64,000 nt of DNA, from positions 7,969-71,968 of the forward strand of contig NZ_JBOHGA010000004.1 in assembly GCF_050699915.1 (NCBI RefSeq), written 5' to 3'. How positions within the stretch are numbered: the stretch's first letter is position 1; each line of letters starts with the position of its first letter. A model generated the notes under the pieces. That model worked only from the letters and a program-made list of their open reading frames with translations, searched no databases and was not told the DNA's origin. This document shows positions 48,855-57,281 of the stretch, in pieces. The translations under genes were made by a program, and so were the position numbers. This DNA comes from Actinophytocola sp050699915 (GTDB lineage: Bacteria > Actinomycetota > Actinomycetes > Mycobacteriales > Pseudonocardiaceae).

Positions 48855-49765
48855 CGTTGTGCCCTTCGGCCGGTCGCGATCTCGTTCGTCTCCTCCTCGC
48901 GGCGAACGCGCAGCAGCACCGCCACCCACGTCCGGTACGGCCGCCAGCTCTCGGCGACACGCGCCAGGTCGGCGACCGCCGGCTCGGCCAGACCGTAGGC
49001 ATGGGCCATCTCGTCGTGCAGCCGGGCCTCCGCGGTCGGGAAGCCGTCCGGGTGCCCGGCACCACGCAGCAGGACCAGCTCCGCGGAGAACGGACCGATG
49101 CCCGGCAGCTCCCGCAGCCGCGTGATCGCCTCGTCTAGCGGCAGCGCCCGCAGCGCCGCCGCGTCGAGCCGGCCGGCGAGCGCGGCCTCGGCCACCGCGT
49201 GCAGTCTCTCGCTCTTCAGCGCACTCACCAACGGCACCCGCTCCGGCAACGCGCCCGGTCCGGGGAACGTCGGCAGCTGGACACCGGCCACGTCGACCGG
49301 CTCACCGAACCGTTCGGCCAGCTGCTGTTTCACCCGGGACGCCTGCAGGATTCCGAACCGGTGGCTGATGATCGCCCAGCACGCGGCCTCGTACGGCGAG
49401 TGGAACGCGACCGGACGCAGGCCGGGATAGCGCCGCTGCAGCTGCGCCACTACCGGGTCGCGGGCGCCGACCGCGGCGAAACCGGCGCCGTCGACGTCGA
49501 GGGACAGCATCCGCCGGACCTGCTCGAGCGCGGCGTCGATGTCTGCCGGGTCGGCGAACACGCGGGCACGGACCGGACCGTCCGGCTCGGCCTGCCGGAC
49601 CAGCACGCCCACCGGGCGCCAGCTCGGCGCGGCCGGGAAGGCCAGCCGTAACTCGCCGGCCGAGGCGGCGGCGTCCGGGCGGGCCGCGGGAGCGAACCCC
49701 TCCAGGAACCGCGTGCTGGCGGTGAGGTCGAACGGGCCTTGGTAGGGAAGGTCGTGCCACATCAT
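48851..49765 (-). CDS. AlkA-like DNA-3-methyladenine glycosylase (HhH-GPD)
   Basis: A 304-aa HhH-GPD protein. After an N-terminal AlkA-like beta region, AFHSPYEAACWAIISHRFGILQASRVKQQLAERFG begins the helical domain and LRELPGIGPFSAELVLLRGAGHPDGFP is the helix-hairpin-helix with its Gly/Pro turn. In the following PTAEARLHDEM a Glu occupies the place where AlkA has its catalytic Asp, so activity on alkylated bases is uncertain. ATG at 49765 (tandem ATG codons) is the first after the terminator of the upstream gene. It is coupled to the alpha/beta hydrolase gene. Confidence 0.85.
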   Translation of the reverse strand: MMWHDLPYQGPFDLTASTRFLEGFAPAARPDAAASAGELRLAFPAAPSWRPVGVLVRQAEPDGPVRARVFADPADIDAALEQVRRMLSLDVDGAGFAAVGARDPVVAQLQRRYPGLRPVAFHSPYEAACWAIISHRFGILQASRVKQQLAERFGEPVDVAGVQLPTFPGPGALPERVPLVSALKSERLHAVAEAALAGRLDAAALRALPLDEAITRLRELPGIGPFSAELVLLRGAGHPDGFPTAEARLHDEMAHAYGLAEPAVADLARVAESWRPYRTWVAVLLRVRREEETNEIATGRRAQR

Positions 49766-49797
49766 GTTCGGCACTGTGCCGGAGGGCACCGACAAAA

Positions 49798-49826
49798 CGG
49801 CCGGCGAGCAGATCGCTCGCCGGCCG
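49798..49826 (-). terminator. intrinsic terminator after the TAP-like peptidase gene
   Basis: CGGCCGGCGAGC and GCTCGCCGGCCG form a perfect 12-bp stem around AGATC. On the minus strand the stem is followed by TTTTGTC, one of the few U-runs in the window, 15 nt after the peptidase stop. Confidence 0.9.
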
Positions 49827-49840
49827 CTCCTGTTGCTGAG

Positions 49841-51466
49841 CTACTGCTGGGACGGGAACGGCTGCACATCCGGGTGGCAGACCGTGCCCGGGCCGGGCAC
49901 CTCGAGGTCGATCAGGTAGTCCGCCGCGATCCGGTCGGTGCAGCTGCTGTCGCCCAGGATGCAGTGGCCGAACGAGTCGACGCTGACCAGGCGCGCGTTG
50001 CCGAGCTGCCTGGACATGCGCTTCGAGAACTCGTACTGCGTCGCCGGGTCGTAGTAGTTGCCGAACAGCAGCACCGGGGTGGCGGTGCGGTGGTTCCACG
50101 GGCCGCGGTAGGCGTCCGCGTCCTTGACCGGCCACACCGGGCAGCCCGCCGGGTCACCCCAGGCGAGGTAGCGCCCGAAGTCCGGGATCTGCCGCTCCCA
50201 CTTGTCCGCGATGCGCGGCACCTCGCCGATCGTGTTGTTGAACGGCTTGTCCGAGCAGTTCACCGCGAGGTAGGAGTCGTCGCTGGCGTACGGCGAGTCG
50301 GGCCAGATGTCCATCTTGGCCAGCGGCGCCTTGGCCATCAGCGCCTTCACCTCGGCGGTCGACACCGTCATCGCCGTGCGCGCGGCCGCCGACGGGTGGC
50401 TCGCGTCGTACAGCTCCTGCAGCAGCTCGGCCAGCGGGGCGAAGTCGGCCGGGTTGTACAGCACGCTCGCCGTAACGCCGATCACCGCGGCCTCGTCGGC
50501 GACGGTGCCGTCGGGCAGCGTGATCGGACCGACCTCGCGCAGGTAGTCGTGCAGCTCGGTGAACTTCTGCCGGGCGTCACCGGCGAACGCGCAGTCGGGG
50601 TCCTCGTCGCAGCGGATGAGGTAGTTGTCCAGCGCGTACTGGAAGCCGCCGTCGGTTCGCTGCCGGTCGTACTCGACACCGTCGTTGACCCGCAGCTTCG
50701 GGTCGACGTTGCCGTCGAGGATGATCGCCCGGGCCTTCTTCGGGAACATGTTGACGTACGTCGCGCCGAGCATCGTGCCGTAGGAGAAGCCGACGAAGGT
50801 CAGCTTCTTGTCGCCGACCGCGCCGCGCAGCATGTCGAGATCCTGGGCGACGTCCTCGGTGGACATGTGGTCGATCAGCGGGCCGGCGAAGCGCCCGCAG
50901 AACTTGCCGTAGTCCTTGTAGGCCTTGATCGTGGTGCTCTCCTGCGGGCCGGTGACCGGCAGCGGGTGCATCCGCCCGAAGACGTCGTCGGCGTCCTCCT
51001 GCGTGGCGAAGCAGCGCAGCGGGGTGCTGCGGGCGACGCCGCGCGGGTCGAAGCCGATCAGGTCGAAGCGGTCGAGCACCTCGGGCTCGAAGATGCGGGC
51101 GCCGGCGGTGGGCATCCGGAAGCCGCTGCCGCCCGGGCCGCCCGGGTTGAGGAACAGCGAGCCGACGCGGTTGGCCTGGTCGAGCGCGGCACGGCGCATG
51201 AGCGCGATGTTGATCGTGCCGAGCTTGGGCCGCTCGTGGTCGAGCGGGACGACGTAGTCGGCACAGCTGTACAGCGGCAGCTCGGCCGGCGGGACCCCGG
51301 TGAGCTCGTTGGCCGGGCACTGCTCCCACACGACAGGAGCAGGTGCCTTGGGGGTCGGTGCGGCCGCGGCGGAGCTGGTCGGGACAACCAGCCCGACCAC
51401 TCCGGTGACCAAGGCCGCCACCAGGGTGGCCCCCCGCTTCACCGACCGTGTAGATCTCTGAGACAC
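49841..51466 (-). CDS. secreted tripeptidyl-aminopeptidase-type alpha/beta hydrolase (TAP-like)
   Basis: A 541-aa exported serine hydrolase of the SlpD/E-Tap family. A Sec signal (KRGATLVAALVTGVVGLVVPTSSAAAA) precedes ADYVVPLDHERP. LFLNPGGPGGSG is the oxyanion region, VGFSYGTMLGATYVNMFP carries the nucleophile Ser, and DSFGHCILGDSSCTDRIAADYL with the TAP-like C-terminal domain holds the His. It would trim N-terminal tripeptides or similar substrates outside the cell. The GTG start at 51466 opens the signal peptide. A TCACACAATGTGA palindrome lies upstream. Confidence 0.9.
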   Translation of the reverse strand: MSQRSTRSVKRGATLVAALVTGVVGLVVPTSSAAAAPTPKAPAPVVWEQCPANELTGVPPAELPLYSCADYVVPLDHERPKLGTINIALMRRAALDQANRVGSLFLNPGGPGGSGFRMPTAGARIFEPEVLDRFDLIGFDPRGVARSTPLRCFATQEDADDVFGRMHPLPVTGPQESTTIKAYKDYGKFCGRFAGPLIDHMSTEDVAQDLDMLRGAVGDKKLTFVGFSYGTMLGATYVNMFPKKARAIILDGNVDPKLRVNDGVEYDRQRTDGGFQYALDNYLIRCDEDPDCAFAGDARQKFTELHDYLREVGPITLPDGTVADEAAVIGVTASVLYNPADFAPLAELLQELYDASHPSAAARTAMTVSTAEVKALMAKAPLAKMDIWPDSPYASDDSYLAVNCSDKPFNNTIGEVPRIADKWERQIPDFGRYLAWGDPAGCPVWPVKDADAYRGPWNHRTATPVLLFGNYYDPATQYEFSKRMSRQLGNARLVSVDSFGHCILGDSSCTDRIAADYLIDLEVPGPGTVCHPDVQPFPSQQ

Positions 51467-51522
51467 GGCTGTACCCTTCTCCCGACCTGGAGCGACGAAG
51501 CGTCACTGCACCGACGGAAGAC

Positions 51523-51535
51523 TCACACAATGTGA
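51523..51535. promoter_or_regulatory. candidate operator upstream of the TAP-like peptidase gene
   Basis: TCACACAATGTGA is a perfect inverted repeat (TCACA-N3-TGTGA) 57 bp upstream of the peptidase GTG, followed by a partial TGTGA at 51541-51545. It resembles a regulator half-site pair but matches no specific consensus that I can name. Confidence 0.35.
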
Positions 51536-51593
51536 TGATCTGTGATATCGGCGAATTGGGTGATTCGGCTACTGCAGTTGGCCACGTCCGAAA

Positions 51594-51610
51594 GTAGGGC
51601 CGCGCCCTAC
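51594..51610. terminator. short hairpin at the egtD stop codon
   Basis: GTAGGGC, CGC, GCCCTAC: a perfect 7-bp stem with a 3-nt loop that includes the egtD stop. It could end the egt operon, though it is short. Confidence 0.4.
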
Positions 51611-52584
51611 CTGGCCACCGCCTTCGAGAGGGACACGCCGAAGCGGGACTGGCTGTCGGTCCACCAGTGTTGGATTTCGAAGCCCGCGTCGGCCAGCTCG
51701 GTCTCGACCCGGTCCTTGCGGAACTTCGACGAGACCTCGGTGCGCAGCTGCTCGCCCTCGACGAACCGGACCGTCAGGCCCACGACCGGGACGTGCACCT
51801 CCATCGCGCGGGTGGCTCGCAGGCGCATCTCGATCCACTGCTCCGCCTCGTTCCACACGGCGACGTGCTCGAAGGACGCCACGTCGAAGTCGGCGGCCAG
51901 TTCGCGGTTGAGCACGTGCAGCACGTTCCGGTTGAACTCCGCGGTCACGCCGGCCGCGTCGTCGTAGGCCCGGACCAGCACGTCGGGCGACTTGACCAGG
52001 TCGGTGCCCAGCAGCAGCCACTCCCCGTCCTCGAGCACGTCGCGCACCCCGGACAGGAACTTCTCCCGCTCGGCCGGCACCAGGTTCCCGATCGTCCCGC
52101 CCAGGAACGCCACCAGCCGAGCCGGCGTGCCCGGCAGCAGCGCCAGGTGCTGGGTGAAGTCGCCTACCACCCCGTGCACCGACACCGGGTCGTAGGTCGC
52201 GGCCAGCGTCGACGCCGCGTCGCGCAGCGCCGACTCGGACACGTCCAGCGTCACGATCTCGCGCAGCGAGCCGTGCCGGTGCAACGCCTCGAGCAACAGG
52301 TGGGTCTTCTCCGACGAGCCCGAGCCGAGCTCGACCAACGTGGTGGCGCCGGTCGCCGCCGCGATCTCGGGCGAGCGGGCGGCCAGGATCTCCCGTTCGG
52401 CGCGGGTCGGGTAGTACTCCGGCAGCCGGGTGATCTGCTCGAACAGCTCACTCCCCCGCGCGTCGTAGAACCACTTCGGCGGCAGGGCCTTCGGGGTCGC
52501 CGTCAGTCCCGTGCGGACGTCCGACCGCAGGCCCCTGACGATGTCGTCCGGGGTCAGGTGCACGGTCACATCAACGTCGCTCAT
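51607..52584 (-). CDS. egtD: L-histidine N-alpha-methyltransferase EgtD
   Basis: A 325-aa SAM-dependent enzyme that trimethylates histidine to hercynine in ergothioneine synthesis. PPKWFYDARGSELFEQITRLPEYYPTRAERE is the family N-terminal signature; LVELGSGSSEKTHLLLEAL is the SAM-binding GxGxxxK loop. GTIGNLVPAEREKFL and the Asn/Glu substrate segments follow. It is the last gene of egtABCD and overlaps egtC by ATGA. ATG at 52584. Confidence 0.96.
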   Translation of the reverse strand: MSDVDVTVHLTPDDIVRGLRSDVRTGLTATPKALPPKWFYDARGSELFEQITRLPEYYPTRAEREILAARSPEIAAATGATTLVELGSGSSEKTHLLLEALHRHGSLREIVTLDVSESALRDAASTLAATYDPVSVHGVVGDFTQHLALLPGTPARLVAFLGGTIGNLVPAEREKFLSGVRDVLEDGEWLLLGTDLVKSPDVLVRAYDDAAGVTAEFNRNVLHVLNRELAADFDVASFEHVAVWNEAEQWIEMRLRATRAMEVHVPVVGLTVRFVEGEQLRTEVSSKFRKDRVETELADAGFEIQHWWTDSQSRFGVSLSKAVAR

Positions 52585-53330
52585 CGATCTCCGATCCTGG
52601 TGATGTCCACTGTGGACAGAGTGGTGACGACCAGGTGCCGGTCGGGCACCTCGCGCCACCCGGGGTCGTCGTCGTACGGCTCGGAGGCCACGACGACCGA
52701 CGAGCCGCGCTCGCCGACCCACAGGGAATGAGTCCAACTGGTACCGACGACCACCGTGCCGTCGGTCAGCAAGAGGTTCAGCCGCGAGCCGGGCGCCGCC
52801 GCCTCGACCTCGGCGACCAGTGCGGCCATCGCGTCGGCCGGCTTGTCGCCCGCGGCCAGGCGGTGCCGCAGCAACGCCCACAACAGCGCCGCGTCGGTCG
52901 GCGCGTCCATCGTCAGCAGCGCCTCCACCGGCAAGGTCGAAGCCAGCGCGGCCACCGACGACGGCCACCCGCGCACCACGCCGTTGTGGCTGAACAACCA
53001 CCGGCCGGCCGCGAACGGCGCCGCCGCGGTCTCCACCACCGGCATGCCGACGGTGGCCGAGCGGACGGCGGCCAACACCGCGCCCGACCGGACCTCCTCG
53101 GCGAGCCGCGGCAGCGCCGTATCCGTCCACATCGGAACGGCACGGCGCAGCAGCGCGGGCTCGGGCGAGGACTCGGTGTACCAGCCGATGCCGAAGCCGT
53201 CGGCGTTCACCGTGCCCCCGCCGCGCATGTCCCGCGGCGACCACGACTGTCGCAGCAGCGAGTTCGCGGGCGTCAGCAACAGCTCGGCCAGCCGGATCGG
53301 CTCACCGAGGTAGGCGATATGTCGGCACAT
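52581..53330 (-). CDS. egtC: gamma-glutamyl hercynylcysteine sulfoxide hydrolase EgtC
   Basis: A 249-aa class II glutamine amidotransferase-fold hydrolase. MCRHIAYLGEPIRL gives the N-terminal nucleophile Cys2, exposed after Met removal; NADGFGIGWYTES and WLFSHNGVVRGWP are the substrate-binding loops of the fold. It removes glutamate from the EgtB product. It overlaps egtD by 4 nt and starts 3 nt after the egtB stop. The C-terminal STVD motif is encoded by the recurring TCCACAGTGGAC word. Confidence 0.95.
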   Translation of the reverse strand: MCRHIAYLGEPIRLAELLLTPANSLLRQSWSPRDMRGGGTVNADGFGIGWYTESSPEPALLRRAVPMWTDTALPRLAEEVRSGAVLAAVRSATVGMPVVETAAAPFAAGRWLFSHNGVVRGWPSSVAALASTLPVEALLTMDAPTDAALLWALLRHRLAAGDKPADAMAALVAEVEAAAPGSRLNLLLTDGTVVVGTSWTHSLWVGERGSSVVVASEPYDDDPGWREVPDRHLVVTTLSTVDITRIGDR

Positions 53331-53333
53331 CCG

Positions 53334-54671
53334 CTAGCCGAGCTCCGGAGGCGACGCGTCGCGGGCACACCGGAAGCCGGCGAAGATCTGCCGCCGGATC
53401 GGGTAGTCCCAGTTGCGGAACGTGGCCCGGGACGCCGCCGAGTCGGTTCCGAACGAGCCGCCGCGCAGCATCTTGTAGTCGCTGCCGAAGAACACCTCCG
53501 AGTACTCCCGGTACGGGAACGCCTGGAACCCGGGATAGCCGTGGAAGTCGGAGTCCAGCCACTCCCAGACGTCGCCGATCAGCTGGTGCACCCCGCTCGG
53601 CGACGCGCCCGCCGGGTACGCGCCGACCGGCGCCGGCGACAGGTGCCGCTGGCCGAAGTTGGCGTGCTCCGGGCCGGGATCCTCGTCGCCCCACGGGAAG
53701 CGGCGCGAGCGGCCGGTGGCCGGGTCGAACCGGGCGGCCTTCTCCCACTCGGGCTCGGTGGGCAGCCGCTTGCCCGCCCACGCGGCGTACGCCTGCGCCT
53801 CGTAGAAGCAGACGTGCACCACCGGCTCGTCCGGCGGGATCGGCTCCACCACGCCGAACCTGTCGCGCAGCCACCGGTCGCCGTCCCGCACCCAGAACCG
53901 GGGCGCGGTCAGGTCGGCCTTGACTCGGTAGGCCCAGCCCTCGGTGCTCCACCAGCGCTCGTCGTCGTAGCCGCCGGCCGCCATGAACTCGGCGTAGGCG
54001 GTGTTCGTGACCGGAGCCGTGTCGATGAAGAACGCGTCGACGTGCACCTCGTGCGAGGGCCGCTCGTTGTCCAGCGCCCACGGGTCGATGGAGGTGCCCA
54101 TCGCGAACGACCCGGCCGGGACCAGGACCTCCGGCGCCGGCAGCGGACGGCCCGGCGGAGGCTGCGGCGCGTGCAGCACCGGCGCTCCCCTGCGCAGCTG
54201 GTGGGTGGCCAGCATCGTCTCGTCGTGCTGCTGCTCGTGCTGGACGATCATGCCGAACGCGAAACCGTCGTGGACGAGCCGGCGGCCCTCCAGCGGGCTG
54301 CGTTCGAGGATGTCGAACACCTTGTCCCGAACCTGTCCGACATAGGCGCGCGCCTCGGCCGGGTTGAGCAGCGGCAACGCGGGGCGGTCGGCGCGCGGGT
54401 GTTGGAACGCGTCGTACAGCTCGTCGATGTCGCTGCGCACCGGCTCGCGCTCGCCGACGTCGCGCACCAGCCAGAGCTCCTCCTGGTTGCCGATGTGCGC
54501 GAGGTCCCAGACCAGCGGCGACATGAGCTTGGAGTGCTGGCGCACCAGATCGTCGTCGTCCACCGCGTCGGTGAGCGCGACGCTGCGGTCCCTGGCCCGG
54601 CGCAGCAGCTCCGCGACGTGCGTGCGCAGTGCCTCGGTGCCGGCGTCGGCCGCGTCGACGATCGGGGTCAT
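53334..54671 (-). CDS. egtB: hercynine oxygenase EgtB
   Basis: A 445-aa non-heme iron enzyme that joins gamma-glutamylcysteine (or cysteine) to hercynine as a sulfoxide. The N-terminal DinB-like domain supplies iron ligands: one in VWDLAHIGNQEELWL and two in IVQHEQQHDETML. The C-terminal FGE-sulfatase-like domain runs from LVPAGSFAMGT to FAGFRCARD, with RLPTEPEWEKAARF. It overlaps egtA by ATGA. Length and domain order are standard. Confidence 0.96.
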   Translation of the reverse strand: MTPIVDAADAGTEALRTHVAELLRRARDRSVALTDAVDDDDLVRQHSKLMSPLVWDLAHIGNQEELWLVRDVGEREPVRSDIDELYDAFQHPRADRPALPLLNPAEARAYVGQVRDKVFDILERSPLEGRRLVHDGFAFGMIVQHEQQHDETMLATHQLRRGAPVLHAPQPPPGRPLPAPEVLVPAGSFAMGTSIDPWALDNERPSHEVHVDAFFIDTAPVTNTAYAEFMAAGGYDDERWWSTEGWAYRVKADLTAPRFWVRDGDRWLRDRFGVVEPIPPDEPVVHVCFYEAQAYAAWAGKRLPTEPEWEKAARFDPATGRSRRFPWGDEDPGPEHANFGQRHLSPAPVGAYPAGASPSGVHQLIGDVWEWLDSDFHGYPGFQAFPYREYSEVFFGSDYKMLRGGSFGTDSAASRATFRNWDYPIRRQIFAGFRCARDASPPELG

Positions 54672-55900
54672 GCCGTGCTCCTCTGCGGTAGGCGGTCCAG
54701 GTCGGCGAGGATGGCCTCGGTCAGGTCGTGGCCGAGGCCCATGCCCGGCAGGGCGCGGGCGCCCAGGTCGAGCACCTGCGCGGCCGCCATGGCTAGCGCG
54801 CGGTCGGCCAGGCCGTCCCTGGCCGCGGGTAACCAACGGTCGCCGACCGGTAGGCACGCGTCGAGCACGGCGTCGACCGTGCGCGGCGTCGACAGCAGCG
54901 CGGCAAGCAGCGCGACCGGGGTCACCCAGTCGTTGCCGCGCTGGGCGTCGAGATAGCGAACCTCCAGGTAGCCGTGCGGGCGCACGGGCGGGAACATCGT
55001 GGTCAGGTGGTAGTCGAGGTCGTCGGTCGTCGGCCGCTCCGGTCTGGCGAGCCAGTCGGCGAAGGTCATGCCGTGCGGCGTGGCCCAGCGGTCGCCGTCG
55101 CCGCGCACGCACAGCACCGGCGTGTCGAGGACCCGGCGCGCCCAGTCGGCGACCGGGTCGGCGACGATCGCCGACGGTGAGCTGCGCGGTGGGTCGGTGC
55201 CGAGCACGGCACGCATCCGGGCCGATGCCCATCCCGTCGCGCGGCCCTCGAGGTTCGGGGAGTTGGCGAACGCGGCCACCAGCACCGGGCCGAGCGCGGT
55301 GACCGCGGTCCACCGGGCGGGCAGTGTGTCGAGCTCGCCGGCGTCGAGGCAGACCTGCAGACCGGCGGTCGCGCACATCATCGTGAGCCCGTGCGGCCCG
55401 ATCGGCTCGAACACCTGCTCCATGGCCGCGTAGCGCGGCGTGTCGAGCAGGCGCCGAGGCGTTCGGTGCGGGTCGGTGGCCGTGTCGCCGAGCACGAAGC
55501 CGGCGGCGGCGAGCAGCTCGCTGAGAAACGTCAGGTCGTCGGTGACGGCGGCGAACAGCTCGGTCAGCGAGGCCTGGGGAAGGGCGGAGATCTCGACCTG
55601 GCCGCCGGGCTCCAGAGTGAGCGGCGAGCCGGCCGGAAGAGGTAGCTGTGGACTGTCCTTGTTCAACGTGCGGGGCGCGTAGGCCCCCAGGGCGGCGGAG
55701 AGCCGGTCCGCGTCGAGTGGCCGCCGCGGATCGTCCTCGTGATGGACGATCCATTCCAGCTCGACACCGGTGAGTCGTGGCGGGCCGTGCTTGAAGCAGA
55801 CCGAAGCGACGTAGGCCTCCGCCTCCACGCGGTCGGACAGGCGGTGGCGGTAGGGCTCGATAACTTGCGAACTTCCTGGTATTGGTGGCAAAGAGGTCAC
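54668..55900 (-). CDS. egtA: glutamate-cysteine ligase EgtA
   Basis: A 410-aa GCS2-type ligase making gamma-glutamylcysteine for ergothioneine. GVELEWIVHHEDDPRRP is the ATP/Mg-binding start, LTLEPGGQVEISALPQ the second conserved block, and HGYLEVRYLDAQRGNDW a C-terminal active-site element. It is the first gene of egtABCD; no egtE is in the window. The GTG start at 55900 has GGGAGGAT upstream. It is divergent from acnR, and the shared 154-bp region contains an AcnR-type site. Confidence 0.95.
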   Translation of the reverse strand: MTSLPPIPGSSQVIEPYRHRLSDRVEAEAYVASVCFKHGPPRLTGVELEWIVHHEDDPRRPLDADRLSAALGAYAPRTLNKDSPQLPLPAGSPLTLEPGGQVEISALPQASLTELFAAVTDDLTFLSELLAAAGFVLGDTATDPHRTPRRLLDTPRYAAMEQVFEPIGPHGLTMMCATAGLQVCLDAGELDTLPARWTAVTALGPVLVAAFANSPNLEGRATGWASARMRAVLGTDPPRSSPSAIVADPVADWARRVLDTPVLCVRGDGDRWATPHGMTFADWLARPERPTTDDLDYHLTTMFPPVRPHGYLEVRYLDAQRGNDWVTPVALLAALLSTPRTVDAVLDACLPVGDRWLPAARDGLADRALAMAAAQVLDLGARALPGMGLGHDLTEAILADLDRLPQRSTA

Positions 55901-56002
55901 CAGATCCTCCCTTCCCCTAGGTCGAAATCGACGCTACACGCGCCCACCGACAAAGACGTGACAGCGAACGGGCGGCGACCGAGACGCCACCGAGAGCGGC
56001 CA

Positions 56003-56018
56003 CAGTACGTACGTACGG
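56003..56018 (+). promoter_or_regulatory. AcnR-type operator between egtA and acnR
   Basis: CAGTACGTACGTACGG matches 11 of the 12 defined positions of CAGNACNNNCGTACTG and contains the 12-bp palindrome GTACGTACGTAC. It is 37 bp upstream of the acnR start, fitting autoregulation, and about 100 bp upstream of the egtA start. Confidence 0.75.
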
Positions 56019-56054
56019 ATTGCATCGAAACCGGACGGCTGCCACGATCGACCG

Positions 56055-56630
56055 ATGCCACGGGTCAGCCAGGACCACCTCGAAGCGCGGCGCGCGCAGA
56101 TCCTCGACGGCGCCCGCGTGTGCTTCGCGCGCTACGGCTACGAGGGCGCCACGGTCCGCCGGCTCGAGGAGGCCACCGGGCTGTCCCGCGGCGCGATCTT
56201 CCACCACTTCCGGGACAAGGAGTCGCTGTTCCTGGCGCTGGCGGAGGACGACGCGCACCGGATGGCAGACGTGGTCGCCCGGGAGGGCCTCGTCCAGGTG
56301 ATGCGCGACCTACTGTCCACACAGGACGGTGCGGACTGGCTCGGCAGCCGGCTGGAGCTCTCCCGCCGGCTGCGCACCGACCCGGAGTTCCGGGCCCGCT
56401 GGGCGGAGCGGTCCGAGCAGCTGACGATCGCGACTCGCCAGCGCCTGGAGCGGCAGCGGGATGCCGGAAACCTGCGCGACGACATCGATGTGAGCGTCCT
56501 CACGTCCTACCTCGAGCTCGTGCTGGAGGGTCTGGTCTCGCACCTCGCCATGGGCCTGCCGGCCGACGACCTCGAGCCGGTGCTGGACCTGGTGGAGTCC
56601 TCGGTGCGGCGCGCGGGGCCGCGGCGCTAG
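56055..56630 (+). CDS. acnR: TetR-family repressor AcnR
   Basis: A 191-aa TetR regulator. RAQILDGARVCFARYGYEGATVRRLEEATGLSRGAIFHHFRDKESLFLALA is nearly word for word the DNA-binding region of corynebacterial AcnR, the aconitase repressor, and the C-terminal DWLGSRLELSRRLRTDPEF and LDLVESSVRR also align. In Corynebacterium acnR adjoins acn; here it is 8.6 kb away, but operator-like sites stand before both genes. The effector (citrate and Mg in the known protein) cannot be checked. ATG at 56055; the next gene follows 15 bp after the stop. Confidence 0.88.
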   Translation: MPRVSQDHLEARRAQILDGARVCFARYGYEGATVRRLEEATGLSRGAIFHHFRDKESLFLALAEDDAHRMADVVAREGLVQVMRDLLSTQDGADWLGSRLELSRRLRTDPEFRARWAERSEQLTIATRQRLERQRDAGNLRDDIDVSVLTSYLELVLEGLVSHLAMGLPADDLEPVLDLVESSVRRAGPRR

Positions 56631-56645
56631 GGGGATCCTGGAGGT

Positions 56646-57224
56646 ATGGATCTTCTCGATGTCCACGGCCGCGCCATGGAGGTGTTCGACCGCGCCATGC
56701 ACCGGATCGGCGTCGGGGACTGGGACTTCCCCACCCCCTGCGCCGAGTGGACCGTGCGTGACCTGGTGAGACACCTCGTCAGCGAGCAGCTCTGGGTGCC
56801 CGACCTGCTGGCCGGCAAGACCGTTCCCGAGGTCGGCGACAAGTACGACGGCGACGTGCTCGAGGACGACCCGATGCACGCCTGGACCGAGTCCTCGCAG
56901 GCCGCGCGCGCCGCGTGGCTGCAGCCGGGTGTGCTGGTCAAGGTCGTGCACCTGAGCTTCGGCGGCGACACGGACGGCGCCGACTACTGCTGGCAGATGA
57001 CCACCGACCTCGTCGTCCACGGCTGGGACCTGGCCACCGCGCTGGGCCTCGAGGCCGGCATCGAGGAGGACCTGGCCACGGCGGTGATCGAGTACGTCGA
57101 GCCGCGGATCGACTGGTGGCGGGGCACGTCGATGTTCGCCGACGCGGTGCCGGTGCCAGGGGACGCGGATCCACGGACACGCCTGGTCGCGATGCTCGGC
57201 CGCGATCCCTCGGGCAAGCCCTGA
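56646..57224 (+). CDS. TIGR03086 family protein (mycothiol-dependent enzyme-like, DinB fold)
   Basis: A 192-aa protein. WDFPTPCAEWTVRDLVRHLVSEQLWVPDLL is the maleylpyruvate-isomerase-like N-terminal motif with the first metal His, and TTDLVVHGWDLATALGL contains the H-x-W-D-L metal/thiol-site signature. This family includes mycothiol-dependent enzymes found in actinobacteria; the exact reaction is unknown. It is 15 bp downstream of acnR and may share its transcript. ATG at 56646 follows GGATCCTGGAGGT. Confidence 0.88.
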   Translation: MDLLDVHGRAMEVFDRAMHRIGVGDWDFPTPCAEWTVRDLVRHLVSEQLWVPDLLAGKTVPEVGDKYDGDVLEDDPMHAWTESSQAARAAWLQPGVLVKVVHLSFGGDTDGADYCWQMTTDLVVHGWDLATALGLEAGIEEDLATAVIEYVEPRIDWWRGTSMFADAVPVPGDADPRTRLVAMLGRDPSGKP

Positions 57225-57228
57225 CCGA

Positions 57229-57234
57229 TACACT
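57229..57234 (+). promoter_or_regulatory. candidate -10 box for the CNNM operon leader
   Basis: TACACT at 57229-57234 fits TANNNT and would start transcription near 57241, giving a leader of about 127 nt that contains GGGGTCAC/GTGACCCC pairing (57239-57277) and the small upstream ORF. No -35 box was clear. Confidence 0.3.
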
Positions 57235-57281
57235 GAACGGGGTCACCAGAAGACCACTGATTCGCGAGGAGTGACCCCTCA

